From: Hyphomicrobiales bacterium | GTDB lineage: Bacteria; Pseudomonadota; Alphaproteobacteria; Rhizobiales; Rhizobiaceae | NCBI GenBank assembly: GCA_002401155.1 | Contig: NVSG01000002.1 | Coordinates: forward strand, 342,865 to 406,864 | DNA: 64,000 nt | Direction of reading: 5' to 3' | Part shown: positions 47,739-56,667 of the stretch, piece by piece | How the letters are laid out: each line of letters opens with the position of its first letter | Position numbering within the stretch: the first letter of the stretch is position 1 | Position numbers and translations under genes: made by a program | The notes under the pieces: model-generated | Database searches by the model: none | What the model was told of the DNA's origin: nothing | What the model saw: only the letters and a program-made list of their open reading frames with translations

Positions 47739-48398
47739 CTAAAATCCAAGCAGGCTTTTAACCGGTTCAAAGCTTTTTCTATGGAGCGGGCAGGGGCCAA
47801 GTGAATGAATAGCCTTGCGGTGAGCTTTGGTGCCGTAGCCCTTATGCTTGGCAAAGCCATAGCCCGGATAGTCAATCTCTGCCTGCACCATCATTCGGTC
47901 ACGAATAACCTTTGCGATAATCGAAGCTGCGGCAATCGAAAGAGATCGCGCATCCCCCTTAATAAACGCCTCGCCTATATCTGAGATCGACTCAGGCACA
48001 TCGCGGCCATCTACCAATACATGCTTCGGCATTAAAGACAGAGAGCGGACAGAACGCACCATGGCTGAAAGAGTTGCCTGACGTATATTGATCTCATCGA
48101 TCTCTTTGGCAGGGGAGGCCGACCAGGCAACAAGCGATGTAAGCATGATTTGATCAAATATGGCTTCACGCTTGCTGGCAGAGAGCTTTTTTGAATCATT
48201 GATGCCTTTGGGAATATTATCAGCATCCAGAATAACCGCCGCTGCCACAACTGGCCCGGCAAGAGGTCCACGTCCGGCCTCATCAACCCCTGCAACAGGC
48301 CAACACCCCGTTGTGGCCAGCTTCTCTTCGAAAAGAAAATTGGGCCCATCGGGCAATGTGAATGAGGGCAGAGAATCGATGTTTGATGAAAAGGGCAT
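47739..48398 (-). CDS. rnhB: Ribonuclease HII
   Basis: A 219-residue enzyme cutting RNA in RNA-DNA hybrids and at single ribonucleotides. Catalytic Asp and Glu in GVDEAGRGPLAGPVV (after about residue 38) and Asp in VLVDGRDVP; later HKGYGTKAHRKAI. ATG 48398 is preferred; the longer frame runs through the inverted repeat upstream. Confidence 0.95.
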   Translation of the reverse strand: MPFSSNIDSLPSFTLPDGPNFLFEEKLATTGCWPVAGVDEAGRGPLAGPVVAAAVILDADNIPKGINDSKKLSASKREAIFDQIMLTSLVAWSASPAKEIDEINIRQATLSAMVRSVRSLSLMPKHVLVDGRDVPESISDIGEAFIKGDARSLSIAAASIIAKVIRDRMMVQAEIDYPGYGFAKHKGYGTKAHRKAIHSLGPCPLHRKSFEPVKSLLGF

Positions 48399-48435
48399 AG
48401 GGCAATGCTCCACCAAACTCCGACTCTCTGCAAGC

Positions 48436-48472
48436 CCTATACCCAATTCAGTTGCGGCGAATTGGGTATAGG
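48436..48472. other. 14-bp perfect inverted repeat between radical SAM gene and rnhB
   Basis: CCTATACCCAATTC (48436-48449), 9-base loop, GAATTGGGTATAGG (48459-48472). It lies 38 bp upstream of the rnhB start on the minus strand and 18 bp after the radical SAM stop. No T-tract follows on minus. It may be an operator, a hairpin in the rnhB leader or a partial terminator. Confidence 0.7.
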
Positions 48473-48489
48473 AAAATAAGTTTCTGCTC

Positions 48490-49653
48490 CTAGAACAAAC
48501 TAAGTTGCGCATTGTTCAAAGGTGACTTGAACAATTCACTATTGAGCTGATGCCGGTCACGGTTAAGCTTCAATCTTTTGCAGGCAATTTCAAAACGCCG
48601 TCCGATCTGCCACGCATAAGGCCCTTCACCCCGCATACGCTCGCCAAACTCGGCATTGTAATCCTTGCCACCGCGCATGGAACGAAGAAGCTCCAACACC
48701 CTGTTGTAACGATCAGGATATTCTCGCAGCAGCCAGTCGCGGAAAATCGGGCTAACTTCACCGGGCAGGCGCAGCAAGATGTATCCAGCCTCATCCGCAC
48801 CAGCTGCTTTGGCCGATTCTAAAATACGTTCCATCTCGTGATCACTAAGTGCGGGGATGACAGGGCCAATCATTACGGAAGTCGGAATGCCAGCCTCACT
48901 CAATTGATGAATCGTCTTCAACCGCAAACCGGGAGCTGCTGCACGCGGTTCCATGGCGCGTGCCAGACGGCGATCCAGCGTGGTGATGGAGATTGCTACT
49001 CGAACAAGGTTTTTTGCGGCCATCCGCTCAAGGATATCAATATCTCGGGTCACCAGATGGGACTTGGTAACAATCGCTACCGGATGATCCGCCTGTTCTA
49101 AAACTTCAAGAATTTCCCGTGTGATGCGCCACTTCTTTTCTATCGGTTGATAAGGGTCCGTATTGGTGCCCATAGCGATAGGTCTTGCCTCATAGTTCTT
49201 TTTTGAAAGAGCTTGTTTCAAAAGCTTGGCGGCTCCGGGCTTTGCAAACAGTTTGGTTTCAAAATCCAGTCCCGCAGAAAGCCCCATATAGGCGTGTGTC
49301 GGCCGTGCATAACAATAAATACACCCATGCTCACAGCCTCGATAAGGATTAATCGAGCGGTCAAAGTGGAGATCCGGTGATGTGTTCTTCGAAATAATCG
49401 TACGCGCATTCTCCACCTGAACTTCTGTCTTGAACGACGGCAATTCATCAAGGGTCTGCCAGTCATCATCAAACACATCGCGGGAAAACGTTTCAAACCT
49501 GCTCGATGGATTCAGTCCTGCTCCGTGTCCACGCCGACGCGTATCTGGAATAGTATAGCGATTTCTTGGGAGGACGCTGCCAGCCATATAAGACTCATGC
49601 GCAAGGGGAGCATTATGATGTGAACCAACATTTTGCGTCTCAGTCGATGCCAT
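48490..49653 (-). CDS. PA0069-family radical SAM protein
   Basis: A 387-residue protein with the iron-sulfur motif CEHGCIYC (CxxxCxxC) in RGCEHGCIYCYARPTH and the SplB/Rv2578-like continuation (KKNYEARPIAMGTNTDPYQ, AIVTKSHLVTRDID). ATG 49653 follows AAGGAGAA. Members are widespread, some of them near DNA repair genes; the reaction is unknown. Complete in length. Confidence 0.88.
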   Translation of the reverse strand: MASTETQNVGSHHNAPLAHESYMAGSVLPRNRYTIPDTRRRGHGAGLNPSSRFETFSRDVFDDDWQTLDELPSFKTEVQVENARTIISKNTSPDLHFDRSINPYRGCEHGCIYCYARPTHAYMGLSAGLDFETKLFAKPGAAKLLKQALSKKNYEARPIAMGTNTDPYQPIEKKWRITREILEVLEQADHPVAIVTKSHLVTRDIDILERMAAKNLVRVAISITTLDRRLARAMEPRAAAPGLRLKTIHQLSEAGIPTSVMIGPVIPALSDHEMERILESAKAAGADEAGYILLRLPGEVSPIFRDWLLREYPDRYNRVLELLRSMRGGKDYNAEFGERMRGEGPYAWQIGRRFEIACKRLKLNRDRHQLNSELFKSPLNNAQLSLF

Positions 49654-49796
49654 AACATTTCTCCTTGCCTGCTCTAGGAAAACATGATTATCATGGAAAT
49701 CAGAACAAAACAAGAACAAATTGGAATGCTTTGAAAGAAACATAATTCTAAGGCATAAGATGGATGTGATTATTTCAATGAATCGGTGGAATTGAG

Positions 49797-51059
49797 ATGG
49801 GTGGAATTGGATTGAGAATTGGTGGCTATCTGTTGGTGTCGTTCATGTTGGCGCTGCTTTCAATCACCTCACCCGCCCATGCCGCGTCAAAGGCATCCGT
49901 GGAAAAGCAATTCCAGCGCTGGGTATCCCAAACCCTGTGGAAAGATGCCAAAGCCAACGGCGTTTCCTCCAAAACCTTCAAGAAGACCATGTCGGGCATA
50001 AAGATAAACTGGAAATTGCCGGATTTGGTAATGCCCGGTTCAAAGCCAAAATCGACGCGAGTGCAACAACAGGCAGAGTTCCGTAGCCCCGCGCCATATT
50101 TTTCAGAAAAGCGCATACGATCACTGGTAGCTTCCGGCAGGAAGTTAGCCACTCGTCACAAAAAACTCCTTAGCCGCATTGAGAAAAAATACGGCGTTCC
50201 CGGTCGCATCATACTGGCTATCTGGGGGAGAGAATCAGGGTTTGGCAGGGCAAAAATTCCCCATAACGCAATTCAGGTTCTTGCCACCAAAGCCTTTATG
50301 TCCACCAGGAAACCACTTTTTCATAAGGAAATACTGGCGGCCCTTGTCATGATTGAAAAGGGCTATGTCACCCGCGCTTCAATGAAAAGCTCATGGGCAG
50401 GAGCCTTGGGACAGCCGCAGTTTCTGCCGTCGAGCTTCCTTGAATATGCGGTAGATTTTGATGGGGATGGTAAGCGGAATATCTGGACCTCCGTGCCGGA
50501 CACACTCGCTTCAATTGCCAATTATCTCAATAAATATGGTTGGCAACGGGGCAGGGATTGGGGCTTTGAGGCTAAGATTCCGGCGTCCGTTTCCTGTGCT
50601 CTCGAAGGCCCGGACCAGATGCGTGCTGTATCAGCGTGGGCCCAATCTGGCGTGACGCGTTTTTCGGGCAAGGCGTTTCCGAAATCTGAGTTAAAACGCA
50701 AGGCCGCTTTGCTTGTACCCGCGGGCCTCAGCGGCCCTGTCTTCATCGCCACACCCAATTTTTATGTAATAAAATCCTACAATAATTCGGATTTATACGC
50801 TCTGTTTATCGGTAATGTCGCCGACCGGATTGCCTATGGAAATAAACCGTTTCGGGCGGGCTGGAAAAAGATCAGCGGTTTGAAACGCGGTCAGGTAATG
50901 ACCATGCAAAAACGCTTGATAAAACTCGGCCATGATGTGGGCGGCGCAGATGGTCTTGCCGGTTTTAAAACCCGCCGTGCCATTGGCATTTGGCAATCAA
51001 AAAACAAACGCAAGCCCACATGTTTTCCAAGCAGTGGATTGGCGAAGGTGCTGCGTTAG
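49797..51059 (+). CDS. Lytic murein transglycosylase (MltB/SltB family) with peptidoglycan-binding domain
   Basis: A 420-residue secreted protein: signal peptide (to about residue 29, AHAA), an SLT_2 catalytic domain with the Glu in IWGRESGFGR (about 145) and SSWAGALGQPQFLPSSF, and a C-terminal PG-binding_1 domain (KRGQVMTMQKRLIKLGHDVGGADG, from 360). Cleaves glycan strands to 1,6-anhydro ends. The frame is convergent with moaB, 3 bp apart. Confidence 0.93.
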   Translation: MGGIGLRIGGYLLVSFMLALLSITSPAHAASKASVEKQFQRWVSQTLWKDAKANGVSSKTFKKTMSGIKINWKLPDLVMPGSKPKSTRVQQQAEFRSPAPYFSEKRIRSLVASGRKLATRHKKLLSRIEKKYGVPGRIILAIWGRESGFGRAKIPHNAIQVLATKAFMSTRKPLFHKEILAALVMIEKGYVTRASMKSSWAGALGQPQFLPSSFLEYAVDFDGDGKRNIWTSVPDTLASIANYLNKYGWQRGRDWGFEAKIPASVSCALEGPDQMRAVSAWAQSGVTRFSGKAFPKSELKRKAALLVPAGLSGPVFIATPNFYVIKSYNNSDLYALFIGNVADRIAYGNKPFRAGWKKISGLKRGQVMTMQKRLIKLGHDVGGADGLAGFKTRRAIGIWQSKNKRKPTCFPSSGLAKVLR

Positions 51060-51062
51060 GAT

Positions 51063-51611
51063 TTACGACCCAGCGCCGCGCTTCAAATGCTCATCCAGCC
51101 TCGGCATGATTTCCACAAAATTGCAGGGCATGTGACGGTAGTCAAATTGCTGGCTCAATATGCCGTCCCAAGCATCCTTGCACGCGCCGGGAGAACCGGG
51201 GATGCAGAATATAAACGTCGATCCGGCCAGCCCGGCAGTCGCTCGGGACTGAATGGTCGATGTGCCGATTTTATCAAAGCTGATGCGATGGAAAACATTG
51301 GAAAATCCATCCATGCGTTTTTCAAACAAAGGTTCCACCGCCTCAGGCGTAATGTCGCGACCGGTAAAACCCGTGCCGCCTGTTGTAAGGATCACGTCGA
51401 TATCATCCTGAGCAATCCAACGCTTCAACTGCGCCTGAATCTTATCCACATCATCGGTTGTAATTTGGCGATCGACCAGAATATGTCCGTCTTTTTTCAG
51501 CCGTTCGGCCAGTATTTTTCCTGATTTATCTTCATCAAGTGTGCGGGTATCAGAGACCGTGAGGACAGCAAAGCCCACCGGAATAAATTCGCGGGAATTA
51601 TTGGATGACAC
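51063..51611 (-). CDS. moaB: Molybdenum cofactor biosynthesis protein B (MoaB/Mog family)
   Basis: A 182-residue MoCF-biosynth fold protein: VLTVSDTRTLDEDKSG at the start and the phosphate motif TTGGTGFTGRDITPEAV. It adenylates molybdopterin. GTG 51611 is preferred to TTG 51617 because AAGGAGG sits nine bases upstream of it. It overlaps the ispE stop, so it is coupled to ispE. Confidence 0.88.
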   Translation of the reverse strand: MSSNNSREFIPVGFAVLTVSDTRTLDEDKSGKILAERLKKDGHILVDRQITTDDVDKIQAQLKRWIAQDDIDVILTTGGTGFTGRDITPEAVEPLFEKRMDGFSNVFHRISFDKIGTSTIQSRATAGLAGSTFIFCIPGSPGACKDAWDGILSQQFDYRHMPCNFVEIMPRLDEHLKRGAGS

Positions 51612-52488
51612 GGTCAAGTTCCTCCTTGTCGTTAATTAGCTTTGTACTCATAATCCACCATTCAGGATGCTGGCTCGATAATGCAATCTGAGCACTTTTA
51701 GCGTCTTTAGCTGTTTCAAAAACCCCAAAACATGTGGCACCTGAACCACTCATTCGGACAAATTGAATTTGCGGTAATTCTGCCAAGGCATCAAGAACGC
51801 TTTGAATGACTGGTGCATGAGAAATCGCAGGTTGTTGCAAATCATTTCTGGTGTCAGACAACATTTCAATGGCTGGGAAATGCGAAAATTCCATGCCCAT
51901 ATTATTCTTGTTCGAAAGGGCATTAAAAATATCCATAGTAGCAATGCTAACGCCGGGATTGACCAACAGCAAATGAAAATCTTTAAATCCATCCAGGACA
52001 GATATTTCATCACCCACACCGCGCGCGCGCAAAGTATTACTGTGCAAGCACATAGGGACATCGGCGCCCAATCGTTTGGCTACATCAAAAACTACGTCAC
52101 TATCGTGAAAATCCCAGAATTTTTTCAGCCCCCGAAGCGTCGCCGCAGCATCAGCCGAGCCGCCGCCAATACCACTTGAAACCGGAAGGTTTTTCTGTAA
52201 TTCGATATGAACAGCAGGTGCCGTAATATTCTGTGAGACTAATATCCCCCGCAGCAAGGTGACCGCGCGTAAAACCAGGTTTTCACCATGATTAGATAGA
52301 TCGTTTGAAAACGGGCCGGATATCTCCAACCGGTCTTTGATGAGGTCATCCGGAGTTGATAGGAGAAGTTCATCTCCCAGTTCGGTAAAAATCACTAGCG
52401 TATCGAGCAGGTGATAACCATCATCACGTTGACCCGTGATATGCAAAGTCAGATTGATTTTCGCAGGGGCGCGGCAGAAAATTTTCAT
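51598..52488 (-). CDS. ispE: 4-diphosphocytidyl-2-C-methyl-D-erythritol kinase IspE
   Basis: A 296-residue GHMP kinase of the MEP isoprenoid pathway. It has ICRAPAKINLTLHITGQRDDGYH at the start and the phosphate loop NLPVSSGIGGGSADAAATL near residue 95, plus the C-terminal MSGSGATCFGVF. Lies 39 bp after the TPR protein gene; moaB overlaps its end. Confidence 0.95.
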   Translation of the reverse strand: MKIFCRAPAKINLTLHITGQRDDGYHLLDTLVIFTELGDELLLSTPDDLIKDRLEISGPFSNDLSNHGENLVLRAVTLLRGILVSQNITAPAVHIELQKNLPVSSGIGGGSADAAATLRGLKKFWDFHDSDVVFDVAKRLGADVPMCLHSNTLRARGVGDEISVLDGFKDFHLLLVNPGVSIATMDIFNALSNKNNMGMEFSHFPAIEMLSDTRNDLQQPAISHAPVIQSVLDALAELPQIQFVRMSGSGATCFGVFETAKDAKSAQIALSSQHPEWWIMSTKLINDKEELDRVIQ

Positions 52489-52527
52489 CCAATTTTTGAT
52501 TGGCAGACGCCCGCCAAACCGCTAATT

Positions 52528-54267
52528 TTAATTGGCATTTTGTGCGGTATCATCGGTTTCATCAACCAGACCGTTTTCCAGCTTTTTCTCGATCTTTGCT
52601 TTTTCCACCGGGCCCGGTTTGGCGTTAATCGCGTGCCGCCATTGGAACGTTGCTTCCAGCTTGCGCCCGACCTTCCAATAAGCATCTCCCAGATGGTCGT
52701 TGACCGTGGCGTCCTGCGACATAAGTTGCACAGCACGCTCCAACTCGCGAACCGCCTGATCATAATCGGCCAGCTTATAATGAGCCCATCCAAGGCTATC
52801 GATGATATATCCAGAGCGGGGTTTTAATTCCACAGCCTTGCGGATCATTGCAACGCCTTCATCCAGATGAATGCCCTTATCAATCCATGAATATCCAAGA
52901 TAATTCAAAACGTCAGCTTGATTAGGAAAAAGTTCCAGAGCTTTTTTGAAGTTTGGTTCTGCCAAATCCCAATGTTTCAAACGCTCCCGGGCAATCGCCA
53001 GACGAAAAAATAAATTCCAGTGATAGGGCTGGGGAGTGCCGATTTCGGCAACCGCAAGATCATATATCTTGGCAGCCTCAAAGTAATTCTCAGCACGAGA
53101 GAACAACGCACCAAGGGTCATATAAGTGGTGAGTTCTTTTGGTGAATTGGCAATCAATTCGCGTAAACTGGCAATCGCCTGATTTTTCTCGCCAATTGAT
53201 GAAAGGTTCAGTGCTTTGGCAATCGATGCACGGTGATATAATGGAGAGACATCGCTAATGGTCCCCAGCAATTCATTGGCCTCAGCATATTGTTTTTGGC
53301 GTTCATAAATTCCAGCAAGAGCAAATGAAACGACATCGTTGCCGCCATTCAGATAATTGGCAAGTTGAAGATGGGTTTTTGCAAAAGGCGTTCCACCTTC
53401 GCGGCCGATCGCAGAAGCGATGTTGAACAGCAGTTCAGCGACCCCTTCCTGCGGGGAGGTGACCAATGGGGTCACCGTCTTTTTGTCGCCCATAATTCTT
53501 TGTAGCGCTGCGAAAGCGGCATGATTTGGAAGAAAGTCAGTACCTTTCTTCAATGCCAAAATGGCTTTGTCGTTGTTTTCGGCACGGATTTCCGAGCGTA
53601 TCAGAGCCTCAATTGCACGGGCATAGGTTTCGGTCAAAATCGAGGCCAATTGGCGTCTTTCGAGCACTTTGGAGAAACGGGCCACTGCATTTTTATTATC
53701 ACCACTGGCAGCTGACATAAGCCCCACATGGTAATCGCGAACCAGCATCACCCAATTCGGGCCATCAATAGCATCGGCATTGGCAATCGCAGCTTTCAGA
53801 TCACCAGCGCCAACCAGAGCCCAGCTCTTGATAATTTCAGCGGTCAGCTTATCGAGATCATTGCCGCGAATATCCGCCAGCGCCAGAGGAACCTTCGTCC
53901 ATGAACGTTTGCGTAGCGCTTCAACACCCAAGGCGACCCTGGAAAGAAACACGGGGTTGCCTTCGCCCTGAATGGCATCGGCTATGGTGATTGCATCAGA
54001 AATCCTGCCATTGGCTATCAGCGCAACAAACAAGTTTCGTTTTAATTCATTGTTTTCCGGGTCCAGTGATACGGCGCGGGAATAAAAAGCCACAGCAGCA
54101 CTATCGTCATTATCTCGCCCGGCAATTTGAGCCGCCAGAAAGCTACCGGCAAGGCTCGCATTACCAACGGTTTCCTCAATATTTGCTTCCAGCGCCACCG
54201 AGGGTGTCGCAAAGTTCGAAGCAACAAGAACCAAACTGGCGCAGAAGCTCAATAATATTTTTTTCAT
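52528..54267 (-). CDS. Secreted tetratricopeptide repeat protein
   Basis: A 579-residue protein with a signal peptide (about residue 26, VALEA) and around ten TPR-like helical pairs, clearest in the C-terminal half (ALELFPNQADVLNYLGYSWIDKG, LKPRSGYIIDSLGWAHYKLADYDQAV). Similar proteins sit between a polyprenyl synthase gene and ispE in many Rhizobiales. It probably serves as a periplasmic or membrane scaffold; partner unknown. Confidence 0.85.
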   Translation of the reverse strand: MKKILLSFCASLVLVASNFATPSVALEANIEETVGNASLAGSFLAAQIAGRDNDDSAAVAFYSRAVSLDPENNELKRNLFVALIANGRISDAITIADAIQGEGNPVFLSRVALGVEALRKRSWTKVPLALADIRGNDLDKLTAEIIKSWALVGAGDLKAAIANADAIDGPNWVMLVRDYHVGLMSAASGDNKNAVARFSKVLERRQLASILTETYARAIEALIRSEIRAENNDKAILALKKGTDFLPNHAAFAALQRIMGDKKTVTPLVTSPQEGVAELLFNIASAIGREGGTPFAKTHLQLANYLNGGNDVVSFALAGIYERQKQYAEANELLGTISDVSPLYHRASIAKALNLSSIGEKNQAIASLRELIANSPKELTTYMTLGALFSRAENYFEAAKIYDLAVAEIGTPQPYHWNLFFRLAIARERLKHWDLAEPNFKKALELFPNQADVLNYLGYSWIDKGIHLDEGVAMIRKAVELKPRSGYIIDSLGWAHYKLADYDQAVRELERAVQLMSQDATVNDHLGDAYWKVGRKLEATFQWRHAINAKPGPVEKAKIEKKLENGLVDETDDTAQNAN

Positions 54268-54302
54268 ACGATTCCCAAATTACTATTTGTGATTTTTACG
54301 GC

Positions 54303-55334
54303 CTATCCAGCCCGACTGATACAAAACTCCAACACATCCGCTAACGCATCTTTATGAGCTGATGATGGCATTGGCGCCAATGCATCCTTGGCAACTTCGG
54401 TATAGTGGCGAGCCCGCAGTACCGTATCGCTGAGTGCCTCATATTTTGTCATCAAATGAAGGGCGTTTTCCAGCGCCGCATCACTGGTCTCGCCATTCGA
54501 TATGGCGTCTTTCCAGAATTTGCGTTCTTCATCATTGCCCCGGCGATAGCTCAACACAACCGGCAGGGTAATCTTGCCTTCACGGAAATCATCACCAACG
54601 TTTTTGCCGAGGCTGGAGACATTTCCGCCATAATCAAGGGCATCATCAATCAACTGAAAAGCAACGCCAAGATTGGTGCCAAAGGATCTGAAGCCATTAA
54701 TGATCGATTGATCACGCCCGGCAATGATCGGTCCAACTTCAGCAGCGGCTGCAAAAAGCGCTGCTGTTTTTGAGCGGATCACGGTCAGATATTCATCTTC
54801 CGTTGTTTCCAGATTTTTAGCTGCTGCAAGCTGTAATACTTCTCCCTCAGCAATCACGGTTGCTGCGTGGGATAGTACCCTTAGAGCGCTCAAAGAACCT
54901 ACATCCACCATCATGCGAAATGCTTGGCCGAGCAGAAAATCGCCAACCAGCACACTGGCCTCATTACCCCAAAGCATACGGGCGGCCTGTTTGCCCCGGC
55001 GCATATCACTTTCGTCAACCACATCATCATGCAGCAAGGTAGCCGTGTGCATGAATTCCACGCTGGCTGCCAGTGTAATATGGTGATCGCCCTCATAGCC
55101 ACACATTTGCGCTGTCGCCAGAGTAATCATTGGACGTAGGCGTTTGCCGCCGGAATCGATCAAATGTTTGGCAATTTCGGGGATCATTTTCACATCTGAT
55201 CCGGTTTTCGATAGGATCAGAGAATTTACCCGCGCCATGTCATTGCCAACCAGTTGCATCAACGGCTTAATACTGGCATTTGTTGGCTTTTCGCCAATCG
55301 GTACTACAACACCTGACATTCGTTCAATTCCCAT
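54303..55334 (-). CDS. ispB: Polyprenyl (octaprenyl/decaprenyl) diphosphate synthase
   Basis: A 343-residue trans-prenyltransferase. First aspartate motif LLHDDVVDESDMRRG (about 115-130), second AFQLIDDALDYGG; GGKRLRPMITLA is conserved. It makes the side chain of ubiquinone. ATG 55334 or 55322 (MSGVVVP, nearer the family start); a TATAAT box is present on minus at 55356-55351. Confidence 0.93.
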   Translation of the reverse strand: MGIERMSGVVVPIGEKPTNASIKPLMQLVGNDMARVNSLILSKTGSDVKMIPEIAKHLIDSGGKRLRPMITLATAQMCGYEGDHHITLAASVEFMHTATLLHDDVVDESDMRRGKQAARMLWGNEASVLVGDFLLGQAFRMMVDVGSLSALRVLSHAATVIAEGEVLQLAAAKNLETTEDEYLTVIRSKTAALFAAAAEVGPIIAGRDQSIINGFRSFGTNLGVAFQLIDDALDYGGNVSSLGKNVGDDFREGKITLPVVLSYRRGNDEERKFWKDAISNGETSDAALENALHLMTKYEALSDTVLRARHYTEVAKDALAPMPSSAHKDALADVLEFCISRAG

Positions 55335-55444
55335 ATGCAGTCATATTTTTATTATAGAGCAAGGCTACTCCTTATGAAAGTAATCTGGCGCCTCCAAAGG
55401 TGCAAGGGACAGATTGACTCAACATATGGTAAATGGCTGGTTTC

Positions 55445-55460
55445 TCCCGATTAATCGGGA
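55445..55460. promoter_or_regulatory. 16-bp perfect palindrome
   Basis: TCCCGATTAATCGGGA in the divergent gap between the polyprenyl synthase gene and the DUF2007 gene. It could bind a regulator serving either promoter. Confidence 0.5.
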
Positions 55461-55524
55461 AATTTTATGACCAGTCACCAGAAGTTTATTACCAGTGAAC
55501 AGGCGTGGCTTGAAAATTGAGTGT

Positions 55525-55547
55525 TATGGTGACATTTTTTCACCATA
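55525..55547 (+). other. Hairpin before DUF2007 gene
   Basis: TATGGTGA (55525-55532), loop CATTTTT, TCACCATA (55540-55547): perfect 8-bp stem ending 16 bp before the DUF2007 start, so it may lie in the leader of the mRNA. Confidence 0.5.
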
Positions 55548-55563
55548 CCAATTGGGGCATTGC

Positions 55564-55797
55564 ATGATTGAACTCATTAAAACCAATAACATTGTGACCA
55601 TTTCATTCGTTAAAGCGCTGCTCAACGAACAAAATATTGGATTTTTCGTGCTCGATCAAAATATGAGCATGCTTGAAGGTTCCATTGGCGCGATCCAACA
55701 GCGCGTAATGGTTGAAAACGACGCATTGCAAAGGGCAAGGCGCATTTTACAGGATGCCGGTTTGGGCCACGAGCTCAAAGCGTCAACAGGTTCTTGA
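55564..55797 (+). CDS. DUF2007 domain protein
   Basis: A 77-residue soluble protein of the DUF2007 (putative signal-transducing) family: IELIKTNNIVTISFVKALLNEQNIGFFV and the C-terminal QRVMVENDALQRARRIL. ATG 55564 with GGGG upstream is chosen. Its stop is two bases before the methyltransferase ATG, a common pairing in Rhizobiales. Function is not established. Confidence 0.85.
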   Translation: MIELIKTNNIVTISFVKALLNEQNIGFFVLDQNMSMLEGSIGAIQQRVMVENDALQRARRILQDAGLGHELKASTGS

Positions 55798-55799
55798 AG

Positions 55800-56597
55800 A
55801 TGGGTAGTTTTACCAAAGATATTTCGCGGGATGTTTTCCATAAAGACGGCGCGAGCGGTAGTTTTGAACTGTTACAATTCGCCGACAAAGGCCATCGTGC
55901 CGGCATGGATGCAATGCTGCTGGCCGCAAGCCTGCCGGATGATTCATACGGTTTTGTCGCCGATCTGGGTGCCGCCAGCGGGGCTGCCGGTCTTGCAGCC
56001 ATAAACATCCACAAAAACCTTTCCGCATTGCTGGTGGAAAGTAATGAACATCAGGTCGATCTTGCAAAGCAAACATTGCTTTTATCCGCCAACAGCCATT
56101 TCGTAAATCGGGTAAATGTCATCCATGCCGATGTGACCTTATCCGGTGAAAAAAGAAGCGCTGCCGGCATGAAACCCAACAGCGTTGATCATGTTATTTT
56201 GAACCCTCCCTATAACCAGCCCAATTTACGCGCATCCCCTGATCCCATGCGCGCGGAAGCCCATGTGATGGCTGATGGTGGGTTGGATGCGTGGCTACGC
56301 ACGGCTTCTGCCATCCTCAAACCGGGTGGAACCTTGTCATTGATCTATCGCAGCGAACGTCTGGGCGAGATCATTGCCTGTTCGCAAGGCCGGTTTGGAA
56401 ACTTGACCATCCTCCCAATTTTTTCTCGTAAAGGTGAAGCCGCTAAACGTATTGTTGTGCGCGGTGTTGCTGGTTCCAAAGCGCCATTGCGTCTGGTGCC
56501 CGGACTGGTCATGCATGACGATGATGGCAAGCAATCCAAAGAAGCTGATGACATATTAAATGGAAATAGTAATTTGAATTTCGCTGATATCTTGTAA
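55800..56597 (+). CDS. tRNA1(Val) adenine-N6 methyltransferase-like protein
   Basis: A 265-residue SAM methyltransferase with an N-terminal segment, SAM motif VADLGAASGAAGLAA and catalytic NPPYNQP, the set found in N6-adenine modifiers of RNA such as TrmN6/YfiC. ATG 55800 is used; TTG 55794 is out because it begins within the preceding stop. Translationally near-coupled to DUF2007. Confidence 0.85.
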   Translation: MGSFTKDISRDVFHKDGASGSFELLQFADKGHRAGMDAMLLAASLPDDSYGFVADLGAASGAAGLAAINIHKNLSALLVESNEHQVDLAKQTLLLSANSHFVNRVNVIHADVTLSGEKRSAAGMKPNSVDHVILNPPYNQPNLRASPDPMRAEAHVMADGGLDAWLRTASAILKPGGTLSLIYRSERLGEIIACSQGRFGNLTILPIFSRKGEAAKRIVVRGVAGSKAPLRLVPGLVMHDDDGKQSKEADDILNGNSNLNFADIL

Positions 56598-56667
56598 ATC
56601 AGGTCAATAAGCTCCATTTTGGGTTTTGATATATTTAAAATTTAAAACTCAAAGCCCCGGGGCAAGA

